From contig NZ_NKFL01000006.1 of NCBI RefSeq assembly GCF_002223055.1, forward strand, positions 2,604,001 to 2,668,000: a DNA stretch of 64,000 nt, given 5' to 3'. The translations under genes and the position numbers were made by a program. The notes below the pieces were generated by a model. That model was not told the DNA's origin and ran no database searches. It worked only from the letters and a program-made list of their open reading frames with translations. The DNA is from Burkholderia sp. HI2500 (GTDB lineage: Bacteria > Pseudomonadota > Gammaproteobacteria > Burkholderiales > Burkholderiaceae). Shown here piece by piece: positions 24,829 to 33,425 of this stretch (positions within the stretch are counted from its first letter, which is position 1; the number at the start of each line of letters is the position of its first letter).

Positions 24829-25107
24829 TCAAGGCGTGCCGGAAAAGAAGCCTTGTTTGTCGCGATTGTCGTCGATGATGTTTTCCGCGTAGCGCAGCGA
24901 AGCACGACGTGCATCGCCCGCACTGCCGAACGGGGCGTTGTCGCGCAACCTGAAAGTCTGGCTGTGCGTCAGCGTATCGCCGCGCAGGCAAATCTTGACT
25001 GCCGCATCGAAACCGGCATCGTAGTTGTGCGGGCTGCCATCCAGCGCCGGCGCGTGAGGGTAAATCAGTGGATAGATCTCGAATCCACGGTAGATATGCA
25101 TGCTCAT
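24829..25107 (-). CDS. Hypothetical 92-residue protein, first of the S21 gene run
   Basis: 92 aa from ATG 25107, with AGGAG 7 bases upstream. MSMHIYRGFEIYPLIYPHAP looks like the opening beta-strands of a small single-domain protein. GFDAAVKICLRGDTL and a C-terminal AENIIDDNRDKQGFFSG follow. It leads the group of small minus-strand genes. I do not recognise the family. Confidence 0.75.
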   Translation of the reverse strand: MSMHIYRGFEIYPLIYPHAPALDGSPHNYDAGFDAAVKICLRGDTLTHSQTFRLRDNAPFGSAGDARRASLRYAENIIDDNRDKQGFFSGTP

Positions 25108-25509
25108 GACAAGCTCCTGGCGTCCGGCCGCGACGAATCGCACGGGCGAACAGGGCCGGCCAGCATCCCCGTTACGGGGCGGGCCAGTGAGGTGAAAGGG
25201 ACAACGTTGCAGCGCGGAGGCGGGGCGATGCAGCAAACGGGTAGGTGGAGGAGCGAGCGACCGGCTTACCAGGGTCGATCGGATGAACCCATCATACGCG
25301 CATCATTTGCCGAGCGCCCAACTTATTCCGGATGACGCACAAAACCCATGGACGCGCCGCAGGTGCACGATGTCGGGTTGCGAGGTGTCGCGCGGAGCGC
25401 GTCGCCTGGTCCCGACGAAGACGGTCGCGATCGGGCCGGCGTCGCCAGAATCGCTCTCCTGGCGACGCAGCCGGTTGCCGCCTCTCGACTGACGGAATGA
25501 TCCGGATCG
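25108..25509. other. Gene-free stretch
   Basis: This 402-bp stretch must hold the promoter of the small minus-strand gene at 25107. I see no convincing gene, hairpin or clear -35/-10 pair in it. A 69-codon plus-strand frame (25283-25492) is Ser/Arg-rich, lacks a ribosome site and is not called. Confidence 0.5.
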
Positions 25510-25665
25510 CTATTGCGGAGCCGGCGTGCGCTTTTTCGGACCCGATTGCGTATCCAGGGCCGGCTTCGGCGGCACCCAGTTCAGTGCCGTGCCGAGCTTG
25601 GGCAGCACCACGGCCGGCTTGACGCGCGGCGGCGCCTTGTTGCTGCGTGACTGACTTCGGGTCAT
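25510..25665 (-). CDS. Very small basic protein
   Basis: 51 aa from ATG 25665 with GGAGA 6 bases upstream. MTRSQSRSNKAPPRVKPAVV is basic and Pro-rich, and the rest (LPKLGTALNWVPPKPALD, ending KKRTPAPQ) suggests a disordered peptide. It lies between cspA and the S21 run, and a large hairpin occupies its leader at 25686-25726. Unknown function. Confidence 0.65.
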   Translation of the reverse strand: MTRSQSRSNKAPPRVKPAVVLPKLGTALNWVPPKPALDTQSGPKKRTPAPQ

Positions 25666-25685
25666 GCGATTCTCCTGCTGCGCGG

Positions 25686-25726
25686 TGTACACGATCCGAT
25701 GAGCGCTGCTCGTCCGATCGTGTACA
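25686..25726. promoter_or_regulatory. Long hairpin in the leader of the 51-residue gene
   Basis: TGTACACGATC at 25686-25696 pairs perfectly with GATCGTGTACA at 25716-25726. Inside, GATGAGC pairs with GCTCGTC through one G-T pair around a 3-nt loop, leaving only a single C/C mismatch. It ends about 20 bp before the start codon at 25665, just before its ribosome site, and lies some 170 bp after the cspA stop. There is no T-run, so a terminator is unlikely; an RNA regulatory structure or a dyad protein site fits better. Confidence 0.55.
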
Positions 25727-25898
25727 TGCTACGAAAGCGGTTGGCGCGCAGGTGTGCACGCGGGCTCGACATCCCGATGCGCAACGGCTGGCCCTGCCGG
25801 GCCTGCATCGGCACACGCGGCGCCCGCGACGGCGGCACGTAGCGCAAGAAGCGGCGATTGCGCGCCGCTCCGTGAACGAGGCGGACAGCTCCGGGCGA

Positions 25899-26102
25899 TT
25901 ACAGCGGGGTGATGTTCGATGCCTGCAGGCCTTTGGGGCCGCTCTTCGTTTCGTAGCTGACTTTCTGGCCTTCGGCGAGGGTCTTGAAGCCGTCGCCGCG
26001 AATCTCGGAGAAGTGCGCGAACAGATCGTCGCCGCCCTTGTCGGGCGTGATGAAGCCGAAGCCCTTGCCATCGTTGAACCACTTGACGGTACCGGTATCC
26101 AT
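25899..26102 (-). CDS. cspA: Cold-shock protein, CspA family
   Basis: 67 aa from ATG 26102, with AGGAGA 7 bases upstream. The single cold-shock domain carries both RNA-binding motifs: [14 protein letters not shown] (RNP1) and DLFAHFSEI (RNP2). CspA proteins melt RNA structure and act as RNA chaperones. Whether this copy is cold-induced is unknown, but a leader of over 100 nt is possible because no other gene lies immediately upstream. An S21 paralogue follows within 1.6 kb on the same strand. Confidence 0.95.
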   Translation of the reverse strand: MDTGTVKWFNDGKGFGFITPDKGGDDLFAHFSEIRGDGFKTLAEGQKVSYETKSGPKGLQASNITPL

Positions 26103-26375
26103 GTTAGATCTCCTGAAAATGAACGTGCGTAACGCACCCTGACGGGTTCGGGAAAGAATCAAGGAGGGGGAGGACAACGAATACCGCAGGCTACGGTCGA
26201 TGATGAGCAGCAATCGCGCTTCTTGAATACTTCACCGACCGACAGTACGTGCCATCACAGAGCGTGTCAAGCGCTTTCGGCGCAAGGGCGGACTGCGCCG
26301 CCGCCGTCCGGGCGTCACCAATCGACGATCCGTCGGGACGCGCATTCGTCGACCACGGCCATCCCTGCGGCGACA

Positions 26376-26660
26376 TCAGAGGGTGGCCAGCAAACACAGT
26401 TGATGCTCTGTCTCGGTTCCATTGATCAGCGCAAAGAACCCGGTCTCCCGACGCTCGACCACAGAAAGGCCCTCGGCGGCGGAGAAGACGTTCCACGCGA
26501 CGTCATCGACATGCGCGAACCCTCCGCGCGCGCGTGCGAACGCGCGCAACATCGGGCTCGCTTCGCGGCGGAGCACCAGGCGGTCCGCATTCAATACATA
26601 GGGGGGCCAGCCGGCGCGAAGGACGAGGTAGCAGGGAATGGAGCTGCGATCGATTTTCAT
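26376..26660 (-). CDS. Hypothetical protein upstream of cspA
   Basis: 94 aa from ATG 26660 (MKIDRSSIPCYLVLRAGWPP). No good ribosome site is seen, and the frame is open 38 codons further, so the start is uncertain. The composition is balanced: GFAHVDDVAWNVFSAAEGLS and FFALINGTETEHQLCLLATL look protein-like. It probably precedes cspA as a separate gene. Family not recognised. Confidence 0.5.
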   Translation of the reverse strand: MKIDRSSIPCYLVLRAGWPPYVLNADRLVLRREASPMLRAFARARGGFAHVDDVAWNVFSAAEGLSVVERRETGFFALINGTETEHQLCLLATL

Positions 26661-26967
26661 GGGGGCGCCGTTTAGTCCGGATCCGGTTCGTGCAAGCCAG
26701 GGCACTGCCTGCTTCAAAGTCGACGACACATCCACCATGCCGACCCGGGGCATCGATGCCCCCGCACGCCCCAACGCCCGGACGATGTCACGCCTGAATA
26801 CGAGGACTGTTCCATGGAACCGGCGACAAGGCTAGCCCCACTATACGCGCTGCCGCCGTCGCGCACACCTTCGCGGCGACCCGGCAGGAAGGAACCCGTG
26901 CGATTCAGTTTGTCATGGTTCCGATTCGATCCGGCCCCTCAAACGACTCGCGCGCGACAACCTGAAG
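26661..26967. other. Gene-free stretch
   Basis: 307 bp between the hypothetical gene start at 26660 and the membrane-protein stop at 26968. I see no gene, hairpin or repeat that stands out. Confidence 0.5.
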
Positions 26968-27885
26968 CTACGGCGACGGCATGCCCTGCGGGGTTTCAAC
27001 CGTGACGCGGCTCACGGACGCGTAGAACACGCGGAACCACACCCAACAAGCCACAAAGGCACTGCCAAGAACAACGATCGCCATCATTCCGGACAACACG
27101 CCCGCCCCCAGCATGCCGCCAAGCAACTGCACCGCCAAATAGAACACCACCGAAGTGGATGCCATCGCCGCGAGCGACGCGCCCAGCAGACGCCAGCCGT
27201 GCAGTCGCACGAGGTCGCGAGGCAGGCCGAGTCGCGTTCCCGCAAAGACCAATGCCGCGGGAACGGCAACCGCGCCAACGTAGCCGAACATCATGCGCGC
27301 GAGGTCGTCGTCAAAATAGTCGAGCAACATCGGCACCGTCGTCGTCATCAAGAGCAGACATACGCTGGCGAACAGCCACGCCGCGAGCCCGGCAACGGGC
27401 CGCGCCGCGCGACCGCGCGGCGCCTCGGGGAGCGCATCGTGGCGAAACATGCGCGTGACGAGCCGCCATGCAAACCAGGCTACGAGCGCATAAAGGGCGG
27501 CGCTCACCGGCGCGATGAGGTTCACGATGACCGTCAGATGGGTGCCATTTCTGACCAGACTCAGCAGCGCCACCTGGACGATGAATATCTGTGCGATCTG
27601 CCAGACCAGCAGGCATAACGCATAGCTCGCGAGCAGCCTCGCGGGGCGACGGAACGCAAGCTGATCGCGATGCTCCCCGTGCCATCGGACAATCAGATAA
27701 ACCAGGCCCGTTCGAAATACCAGGTTCTGGATGAAACTGGCCAGTTGCAACGCCAGCATCTGCGTGTCCATCGAGAACCCCGTCCACTGCGCGTAGAGGC
27801 CGGACAGAAACAGCGCCGTGATGATGAACGCTGCGACGAGTGCGGCGGCACCGGGTAACGAGACGGGCCGAGTGGGTGAATTCAT
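26968..27885 (-). CDS. Polytopic membrane protein of unknown function
   Basis: 305 aa from ATG 27885, with CGGAG 6 bases upstream. About eight membrane spans are visible, for example AAALVAAFIITALFLSGLYA, LLASYALCLLVWQIAQIFIV, GLAAWLFASVCLLLMTTTVP and MMAIVVLGSAFVACWVWFRV. No catalytic or transport signature stands out. It lies alone on the minus strand between cspA-region genes and a lipoprotein gene. Function unknown. Confidence 0.8.
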   Translation of the reverse strand: MNSPTRPVSLPGAAALVAAFIITALFLSGLYAQWTGFSMDTQMLALQLASFIQNLVFRTGLVYLIVRWHGEHRDQLAFRRPARLLASYALCLLVWQIAQIFIVQVALLSLVRNGTHLTVIVNLIAPVSAALYALVAWFAWRLVTRMFRHDALPEAPRGRAARPVAGLAAWLFASVCLLLMTTTVPMLLDYFDDDLARMMFGYVGAVAVPAALVFAGTRLGLPRDLVRLHGWRLLGASLAAMASTSVVFYLAVQLLGGMLGAGVLSGMMAIVVLGSAFVACWVWFRVFYASVSRVTVETPQGMPSP

Positions 27886-28071
27886 GTGGACTCCGGGGTC
27901 GATGAAGTTGTCAGTTGTACGGCGCCGGACCTGCCGGCCTGTTCTTGAGAAACCGGCGCTGCGTATCGTCAGGGTGTCGCGCACTTTATGCCGGGTTGCA
28001 GTCAGGTCTGATCGATCTGCGCGACCGTATCCAACCTCAAACGGGATGCGACGTCTGCTGGTGGGTCAGTC

Positions 28072-28482
28072 TCATGAGGCCTTGTCCGCCGATCCCGAAA
28101 GCGGCAGCCCCGTCGCGGGATCGAGATCCCTGGCTTTCGCCATCTTGTTGATGAGTTCGTCCGAAGGCTTCAGCGGCGGTGTCGCCGCATGCCGATCCTT
28201 TTTCCATTGGAATGTGCCGTCCCATGGGGGATGCTTTGCGGGTGGCAGTGGAACGATCTTGTCGATGTCGGGAACCTGCGGGTGACGGCCATCGCGCGCG
28301 TAACGAAACAAGCTGTCAGCTTGTGGATCGAGTGGCGGCAAGGTGTCCGCTTGATGCGTGCAGGTGAATACCAGATTGGCGCGCACGGCACTCGTGTCGG
28401 GCAATGACGTCGCCAAGGGCTCCCGTTTCGTGCACGCACACGACAGAACAGCCAACACGACAACCCAGAGGTGTCGGTTCAT
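28072..28482 (-). CDS. Lipoprotein of unknown function
   Basis: 136 aa from ATG 28482. MNRHLWVVVLAVLSCACTKR is a lipoprotein signal, with the lipidated Cys either in LSCAC or just before TK. The mature part is hydrophilic and Pro-rich (FTCTHQADTLPPLDPQADSL, IVPLPPAKHPPWDGTFQWKK) with a further cysteine. It ends in a helix containing PSDELINKMAKARDLDPATG. No clear ribosome site. Function unknown. Confidence 0.75.
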   Translation of the reverse strand: MNRHLWVVVLAVLSCACTKREPLATSLPDTSAVRANLVFTCTHQADTLPPLDPQADSLFRYARDGRHPQVPDIDKIVPLPPAKHPPWDGTFQWKKDRHAATPPLKPSDELINKMAKARDLDPATGLPLSGSADKAS

Positions 28483-28686
28483 GGCTCAATCGCGACCACC
28501 AGACAGTGCGCAACCATGGCGTCTCTCTCAGAATGATATTGTTCTTGATCGGCGATTCTACGAATGATGATTCCGTGGCGTCAATCGGGCGCCATTCAAA
28601 TCGTTGAACGCCTGGATTTGCCCCTCGTATTCGTGAATGCCGCCAGCGGTCCCCCCTGCCGCACCACGACGTCCGGAGTGCTTTCG

Positions 28687-28983
28687 ATGCCCACCGCCCT
28701 GCTGCTCCGCGCAACCCGTTCACACCTGTACCCCGGCAGCATCGTCACGCTCGACCACGACGCGCCGCGCTCCGGGAAGCCGCACCCGGCCGTGGTCGAG
28801 TTCGCCGATGGATCAGGCGCGACCGCGACGCTCGTGCGCATCGATGGCGAAGCGCTCGAACTCGCCGTCGACGCATACGTGACGCAAAAACGGCACGCGG
28901 TAGCGGCGCGACGCTGGTTGCTCAAACCTTCCGGTACAGCGCGCACCGAATGGCGCGTCGCGCAACGGCTCGCCGCTGCCTGA
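28687..28983 (+). CDS. Hypothetical small beta-rich protein upstream of polB
   Basis: 98 aa from ATG 28687, chosen because GGAG lies 8 bases upstream. The sequence (SHLYPGSIVTLDHDAPRSGK, HPAVVEFADGSGATATLVRI) suggests a small beta-barrel or SH3-like fold, with a basic C-terminus ending WRVAQRLAAA. It lies 140 bp before polB on the same strand. Not recognised. Confidence 0.6.
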   Translation: MPTALLLRATRSHLYPGSIVTLDHDAPRSGKPHPAVVEFADGSGATATLVRIDGEALELAVDAYVTQKRHAVAARRWLLKPSGTARTEWRVAQRLAAA

Positions 28984-29123
28984 TTCCGCGCGGGACGGCG
29001 GGCACTCACCGAATGCACACCGGGGGCGAGCGAGACGCGCACAATGTCGTGCATGCCATTCCGGCAAGCCCCCCGCCCAAGCGCTAAAATCCGCCGCCTG
29101 GGCATCCACCACGAGCAAGCGTT

Positions 29124-31508
29124 TTGACGGCGTTCGAGCAGGGTTTCATCCTCACCCGCCACTGGCGGGACACCGCATCCGGCATCGAGATCGAGTTCTG
29201 GCTGGCAACCGAACACGGTCCGCGCCGCGTACGGCTGCGCCCGCAGGAAGCCATCGCGTTCATTCCGGCCGAACAGCAGGCGCTCGCCGAACGCGCGCTG
29301 GCCGGCGAGCGCGAGGCCGAGTTGCGCCCGCTCGCGCTGCGCGACTTCCGGCAGCGTCCGGTCGTCGGCCTCTATTGCAAGCGCTATCGCCATCTGTCCG
29401 GACTGCAGAAGCGTCTCGCGGCAGCCGGCGTCGACGTCTACGAAGCCGACGTGCAGCCGCCCGACCGCTACGCGATGGAGCGCTTCATCACCGCGTGCGT
29501 GCAGTTTCGCGGGCAGCCCGGCCCCGACGGCACGCTGGCCGGCGCCGAGCTGAAAACCGCCGACGGCTATCGCCCGGCGCTGCGCTGCGTGTCGCTCGAC
29601 ATCGAAACCAGCGTGCACGGCGAGCTGTATTCGATCGCGCTCGAAGGCTGCGGGCAACGGCAGGTCTACATGCTCGGGCCGCCGAACGGAGGCGACGGCG
29701 ACGACGCAAACGCCGTCGACTTCAACCTCGACTACTGTGACAGCCGGCCCGCGATGCTCGCGCGGCTCAACGAATGGTTCGACGAACACGATCCCGATGC
29801 GGTGATCGGCTGGAACCTCGTGCAGTTCGACCTGCGCATCCTGCATGCCCATTCGGAGCAATACGGCGTCCCGCTGAAACTCGGCCGCGGCGGCAGCGTG
29901 CTCGACTGGCGCGCGCACGGCCAGCAGCCCGACCACTTCTTCGCGGGTGCGGCCGGCCGGCTGATCCTCGACGGCATCGACATGCTGAAATCCGCGACGT
30001 GGACGTTCCCGTCGTTCAGCCTCGAATACGTGTCGCAGGCGCTGCTCGGCGAAGGCAAGTCGATCGACAACCCGTACCAGCGGATGGACGAGATCCAGCG
30101 CCGCTTCGATCACGACAAGCCGGCGCTCGCGCGCTACAACCTGAAGGACTGCGAGCTCGTCACGCGCATCTTCGACAAGGCCGACCTGCTGTCCTTCGCG
30201 CTCGAACGCGCGAGCGTGACCGGTCTCGCGGCCGATCGCACCGGCGGGTCGGTCGCAGCCTTCACGCATCTGTACCTGCCGCGCATGCACCGGCTCGGCT
30301 ATGTCGCGCCGAACCTCGGCGACGTGACAGGGCAGAACAGCCCCGGCGGCTTCGTGATGGATTCGCGCCCCGGGCTGTACGACTCGGTGCTCGTGTTCGA
30401 CTACAAGAGCCTCTATCCGTCGATCATCCGCACCTTCCTGATCGATCCGGTCGGGCTGATCGAAGGGCTCGCGCATCCCGGCGACGACGCGTCGGTGCCC
30501 GGCTTTCTCGGCGCGCGCTTCTCGCGTACCGCGCACTGCCTGCCCGATATCGTGCGCCGCGTGTGGGAAGGCCGCGACGACGCGAAGCGGCAGCGCAACG
30601 CGCCGCTGTCGCAGGCGCTGAAGATCATCATGAATTCGTTCTACGGCGTGCTCGGCTCGACGGGCTGCCGCCTCTTCGACCCGCGCCTCGCGTCGTCGAT
30701 CACGATGCGCGGCCACGAGATCATGCACCGCACGCGCGAGCTGATCGAAGCGCAGGGTTACGAAGTGATCTACGGCGATACCGATTCGACGTTCGTGTGG
30801 CTCGGCCGCGTGCACGACGACGACGCAGCCGGCACCAAGGGCCGCGCACTCGTCGAGCACGTGAACCGCTGGTGGCGAACGCACCTGCGCGAAACCTTCG
30901 GGCTCGAGAGCGCGCTGGAGCTGCAATACGAGCGGCACTACCGCCGCTTCCTGATGCCGACCGTGCGCGGCGCGGAAGAAGGCAGCAAGAAGCGCTACGC
31001 GGGGCTCGCGGCGGCGGCCGACGGTGGCGAGGACCTCGTCTTCAAGGGGCTCGAAACGGTGCGCACCGACTGGACGCCGCTCGCGCAGCAGTTCCAGCGC
31101 GAGTTGTACCGGCGCGTGTTCAGCCGCGAGCCGTACCAGGATTTCATCCGCGACACCGTGCGGCGCACGCTGGCCGGCGAATTCGACGACCAGCTCGTCT
31201 ACCGCAAGCGCGTGCGCCGGCCGCTGCGCGAGTACGAGCGCAACGTGCCGCCGCACGTGCGCGCGGCGCGGATCGCCGACGAGTTCAACCAGGCACAGGG
31301 CCGGCCGCTCCAGTATCAGCGCGGCGGCTGGATCAGCTACGTGATGACGACGGCCGGCCCCGAGCCGCTTGAAACGATGCGTTCGCCGATCGACTATGCG
31401 TTCTACCTGAGCCGCCAGTTGCAGCCCGTGGCCGACGCGATCCTGCCGTTCCTGCGCGACGACTTCGAGCGCGTGATCTCCGGGCAGGGGCAGTTGTTCC
31501 TGGAGTAG
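29124..31508 (+). CDS. polB: DNA polymerase II (family B)
   Basis: 794 aa from TTG 29124; the start is set by alignment to E. coli PolB, whose N-terminus has the same FILTRHWRDT motif. The 3'-5' exonuclease begins at SLDIETSVHGEL. The polymerase has DYKSLYPSIIRTF (motif A), KIIMNSFYGVLGSTGCRLF (motif B) and YGDTDS (motif C). All catalytic acids are present, so it should be active. Pol II is an accurate, damage-tolerant polymerase used in replication restart and is usually SOS-controlled. No LexA box was recognised upstream. Length matches E. coli (783). Confidence 0.96.
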   Translation: MTAFEQGFILTRHWRDTASGIEIEFWLATEHGPRRVRLRPQEAIAFIPAEQQALAERALAGEREAELRPLALRDFRQRPVVGLYCKRYRHLSGLQKRLAAAGVDVYEADVQPPDRYAMERFITACVQFRGQPGPDGTLAGAELKTADGYRPALRCVSLDIETSVHGELYSIALEGCGQRQVYMLGPPNGGDGDDANAVDFNLDYCDSRPAMLARLNEWFDEHDPDAVIGWNLVQFDLRILHAHSEQYGVPLKLGRGGSVLDWRAHGQQPDHFFAGAAGRLILDGIDMLKSATWTFPSFSLEYVSQALLGEGKSIDNPYQRMDEIQRRFDHDKPALARYNLKDCELVTRIFDKADLLSFALERASVTGLAADRTGGSVAAFTHLYLPRMHRLGYVAPNLGDVTGQNSPGGFVMDSRPGLYDSVLVFDYKSLYPSIIRTFLIDPVGLIEGLAHPGDDASVPGFLGARFSRTAHCLPDIVRRVWEGRDDAKRQRNAPLSQALKIIMNSFYGVLGSTGCRLFDPRLASSITMRGHEIMHRTRELIEAQGYEVIYGDTDSTFVWLGRVHDDDAAGTKGRALVEHVNRWWRTHLRETFGLESALELQYERHYRRFLMPTVRGAEEGSKKRYAGLAAAADGGEDLVFKGLETVRTDWTPLAQQFQRELYRRVFSREPYQDFIRDTVRRTLAGEFDDQLVYRKRVRRPLREYERNVPPHVRAARIADEFNQAQGRPLQYQRGGWISYVMTTAGPEPLETMRSPIDYAFYLSRQLQPVADAILPFLRDDFERVISGQGQLFLE

Positions 31509-31595
31509 CCGCGCCACGTCGGGCAAGGAAGACACGGCGGGCCGGTTAAAATACCGCGCTGCTGCGCGTCCTGCCGCAGCCGAAGGAGATTCATC

Positions 31596-32717
31596 ATGAC
31601 CGCACGTCGCGGAACAGCGGTCGCCATCGCGCCCGGCCACGAGGCAGCCAGCCTGTCGAACGCCCAGAAAGCATTCAATACGCTCGTCCAGCAGATCGAG
31701 AAGCGGCGCGAGCGGCTCGGCGCGTGGGAAGCCGCGATGCCGGCCTTCCAGAAGAAATTCGTCGACGAGCTGTTGCCGCTCGAACAGACATCCACAGCAC
31801 TGCGGATCCAGTTGCTCAATCAGCTCGACGACGCGTATCTGCAGAAAGGCTTGAGCAAGGCGGAACAGCACACCCTGTCCGGGATGATCGCCAGCATGGC
31901 GCGCGACTTGCTCGACTTCAGCGACGACGCGCAGCTGAAGGCCATCCATGCCCGGCACGGCGCCGCCGATCACGGCAGCAACGCAGCAGCCGAGCCGGAG
32001 CCGGAGCCGGAGCCGACGCCGGAATCGACGCCCGGCGTGACGAAGGAAGACGATCTCGACGCGCTGTCGCCCGAGGAGCTCATGGCACGCATGCAGGCCG
32101 AACTGGACGCGCAGTTCGAGCGGGACATGGCCCAGCACGCGGCCCGCGAGGCACAGCGCGCCAAGCGCAAGAAAGCGCCCCGCCAATCGGCCGCGCTGGC
32201 GAAGCGCGAAGCCGAGCAGGCCGAAGCGAGCCGGTCGATCCGCGAGGTCTACCGGAAGCTGGCGAGCGCGCTGCACCCCGATCGCGAAACCGATCCCCAG
32301 GAACAGGAACGCAAGACCGTGCTGATGCAGCGGGTCAACCACGCTTACGCGAACGGCAAGCTCCTGCAACTGCTGGAGCTGCAACTGGAGATCGAACAGA
32401 TCGACCGGCACGCGATCAACGGCCTCGGCGAGGATCGGCTCGCGCGCTACAACGGCATCCTGGAAGATCAGCTTCGCGAGCTGGACCAGGAGATCCAGGA
32501 CGTCGAGACCGGTTTCCGGCGGACTTACGGGATCGCGCCGTCGGTCAAGGTCGCGCCCGATACCATCATGCGCATGCTCACGCGCGACATCGCGGGCACG
32601 CAGCGCAGCATCCACGACCTGAACCTGACGCTGCGCGAGTTCGACGATCCGGCGAACGTCAAGGAATGGCTGAAGGACATGAAGCGCCAGCGGGCTTTTC
32701 CGCGTTTCGACGACTAG
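31596..32717 (+). CDS. Protein with internal J-domain (DnaJ-like)
   Basis: 373 aa from ATG 31596 with AAGGAGA 7 bases upstream. Residues 20-120 are helical, followed by a PEPEPEPTPE linker near 130-145 and a charged coiled region. A J-domain-like segment then appears (IREVYRKLASALHPDRETDP, HPD near residue 226, then VNHAYANGKLLQLL). The C-terminal 120 residues are coiled-coil. The HPD tripeptide is what activates DnaK-type Hsp70 ATPase. The internal placement is unlike DnaJ or CbpA. It follows polB after about 90 bp. Confidence 0.8.
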   Translation: MTARRGTAVAIAPGHEAASLSNAQKAFNTLVQQIEKRRERLGAWEAAMPAFQKKFVDELLPLEQTSTALRIQLLNQLDDAYLQKGLSKAEQHTLSGMIASMARDLLDFSDDAQLKAIHARHGAADHGSNAAAEPEPEPEPTPESTPGVTKEDDLDALSPEELMARMQAELDAQFERDMAQHAAREAQRAKRKKAPRQSAALAKREAEQAEASRSIREVYRKLASALHPDRETDPQEQERKTVLMQRVNHAYANGKLLQLLELQLEIEQIDRHAINGLGEDRLARYNGILEDQLRELDQEIQDVETGFRRTYGIAPSVKVAPDTIMRMLTRDIAGTQRSIHDLNLTLREFDDPANVKEWLKDMKRQRAFPRFDD

Positions 32718-32992
32718 CCGTGCCCGGCAGGCATGCGTCTGCTCGCCGGGCATCGCGTGCGTAGCCGGTCTGACGGAACGGCGGCGTGCCCCGCATCGAT
32801 CGGCATTCCACGCGAATCAACCCACCCAGAATCGGACACCAAGGACGCCGTATTCGCCCCACTGTCACGGATTCAGGAACACAGTTGGACAGGAATCGGC
32901 ATTTATCCGGCCGATCCGGGTTCCTAAACTTGTCTCGTCGGTTCAGCCAGCCGCCATCGCGCCGAACCGCAACGAAACCGTCTGAGGAAACC

Positions 32993-33316
32993 GTGAAATC
33001 CATCATCGTCACCATCGCCACCGTCGCCGCTACCGCCACCGCCCTCCTCGCCGCACCGGCCGTGTCGTACGCGCAGTCGTCGCACTCGACGCTCACGCGG
33101 GCGCAGGTGCGCCAGGAATTGTTCGACCTCGAATCGGTCGGCTACGAGCCGATCGCCGCTGATGGCGACAACTATCCAGGTGACATCGTCGCCGCGCAGG
33201 AACGCCTGGCCGCCAAGCGGCTGGCCGAGCGCAAGAGCGCCGAAGCGGCCTACGGGTCGAACGGTGTGCCCGGCACGGATTCAGGCGCGCCGGCGGTTGC
33301 GGTGGTGAAGCCGTAA
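32993..33316 (+). CDS. DUF4148 small secreted protein
   Basis: 107 aa from GTG 32993, preceded by TGAGGAAA. The signal peptide (VKSIIVTIATVAATATALLA, ending SYA-QS) is followed by the DUF4148 core LTRAQVRQELFDLESVGYEP and YPGDIVAAQERLAAKR. This family is abundant in Burkholderia, periplasmic and of unknown function, and often responds to stress. A further frame upstream is not protein-like. Confidence 0.9.
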   Translation: MKSIIVTIATVAATATALLAAPAVSYAQSSHSTLTRAQVRQELFDLESVGYEPIAADGDNYPGDIVAAQERLAAKRLAERKSAEAAYGSNGVPGTDSGAPAVAVVKP

Positions 33317-33425
33317 CGTAACGCCGCTCCTCCGCACGGCCACGCATCGACGCAGGCGAGCGGCCACGACACCCGGCCGCCGCACTGCGCCGCGCTCGCC
33401 CGCTCGGGCGAACCGCCGCCTCCCT

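Noticed and set aside
25283..25492. A 69-codon plus-strand frame between the S21 run and cspA
   Set aside because: No ribosome site and Ser/Arg-rich composition; nothing supports translation.
28596..32753. A 1385-codon open frame on the minus strand opposite polB and the J-domain gene
   Set aside because: It is Arg/His/Val-rich low-information sequence opposite two clearly real genes; high third-position GC keeps the antisense frame open.
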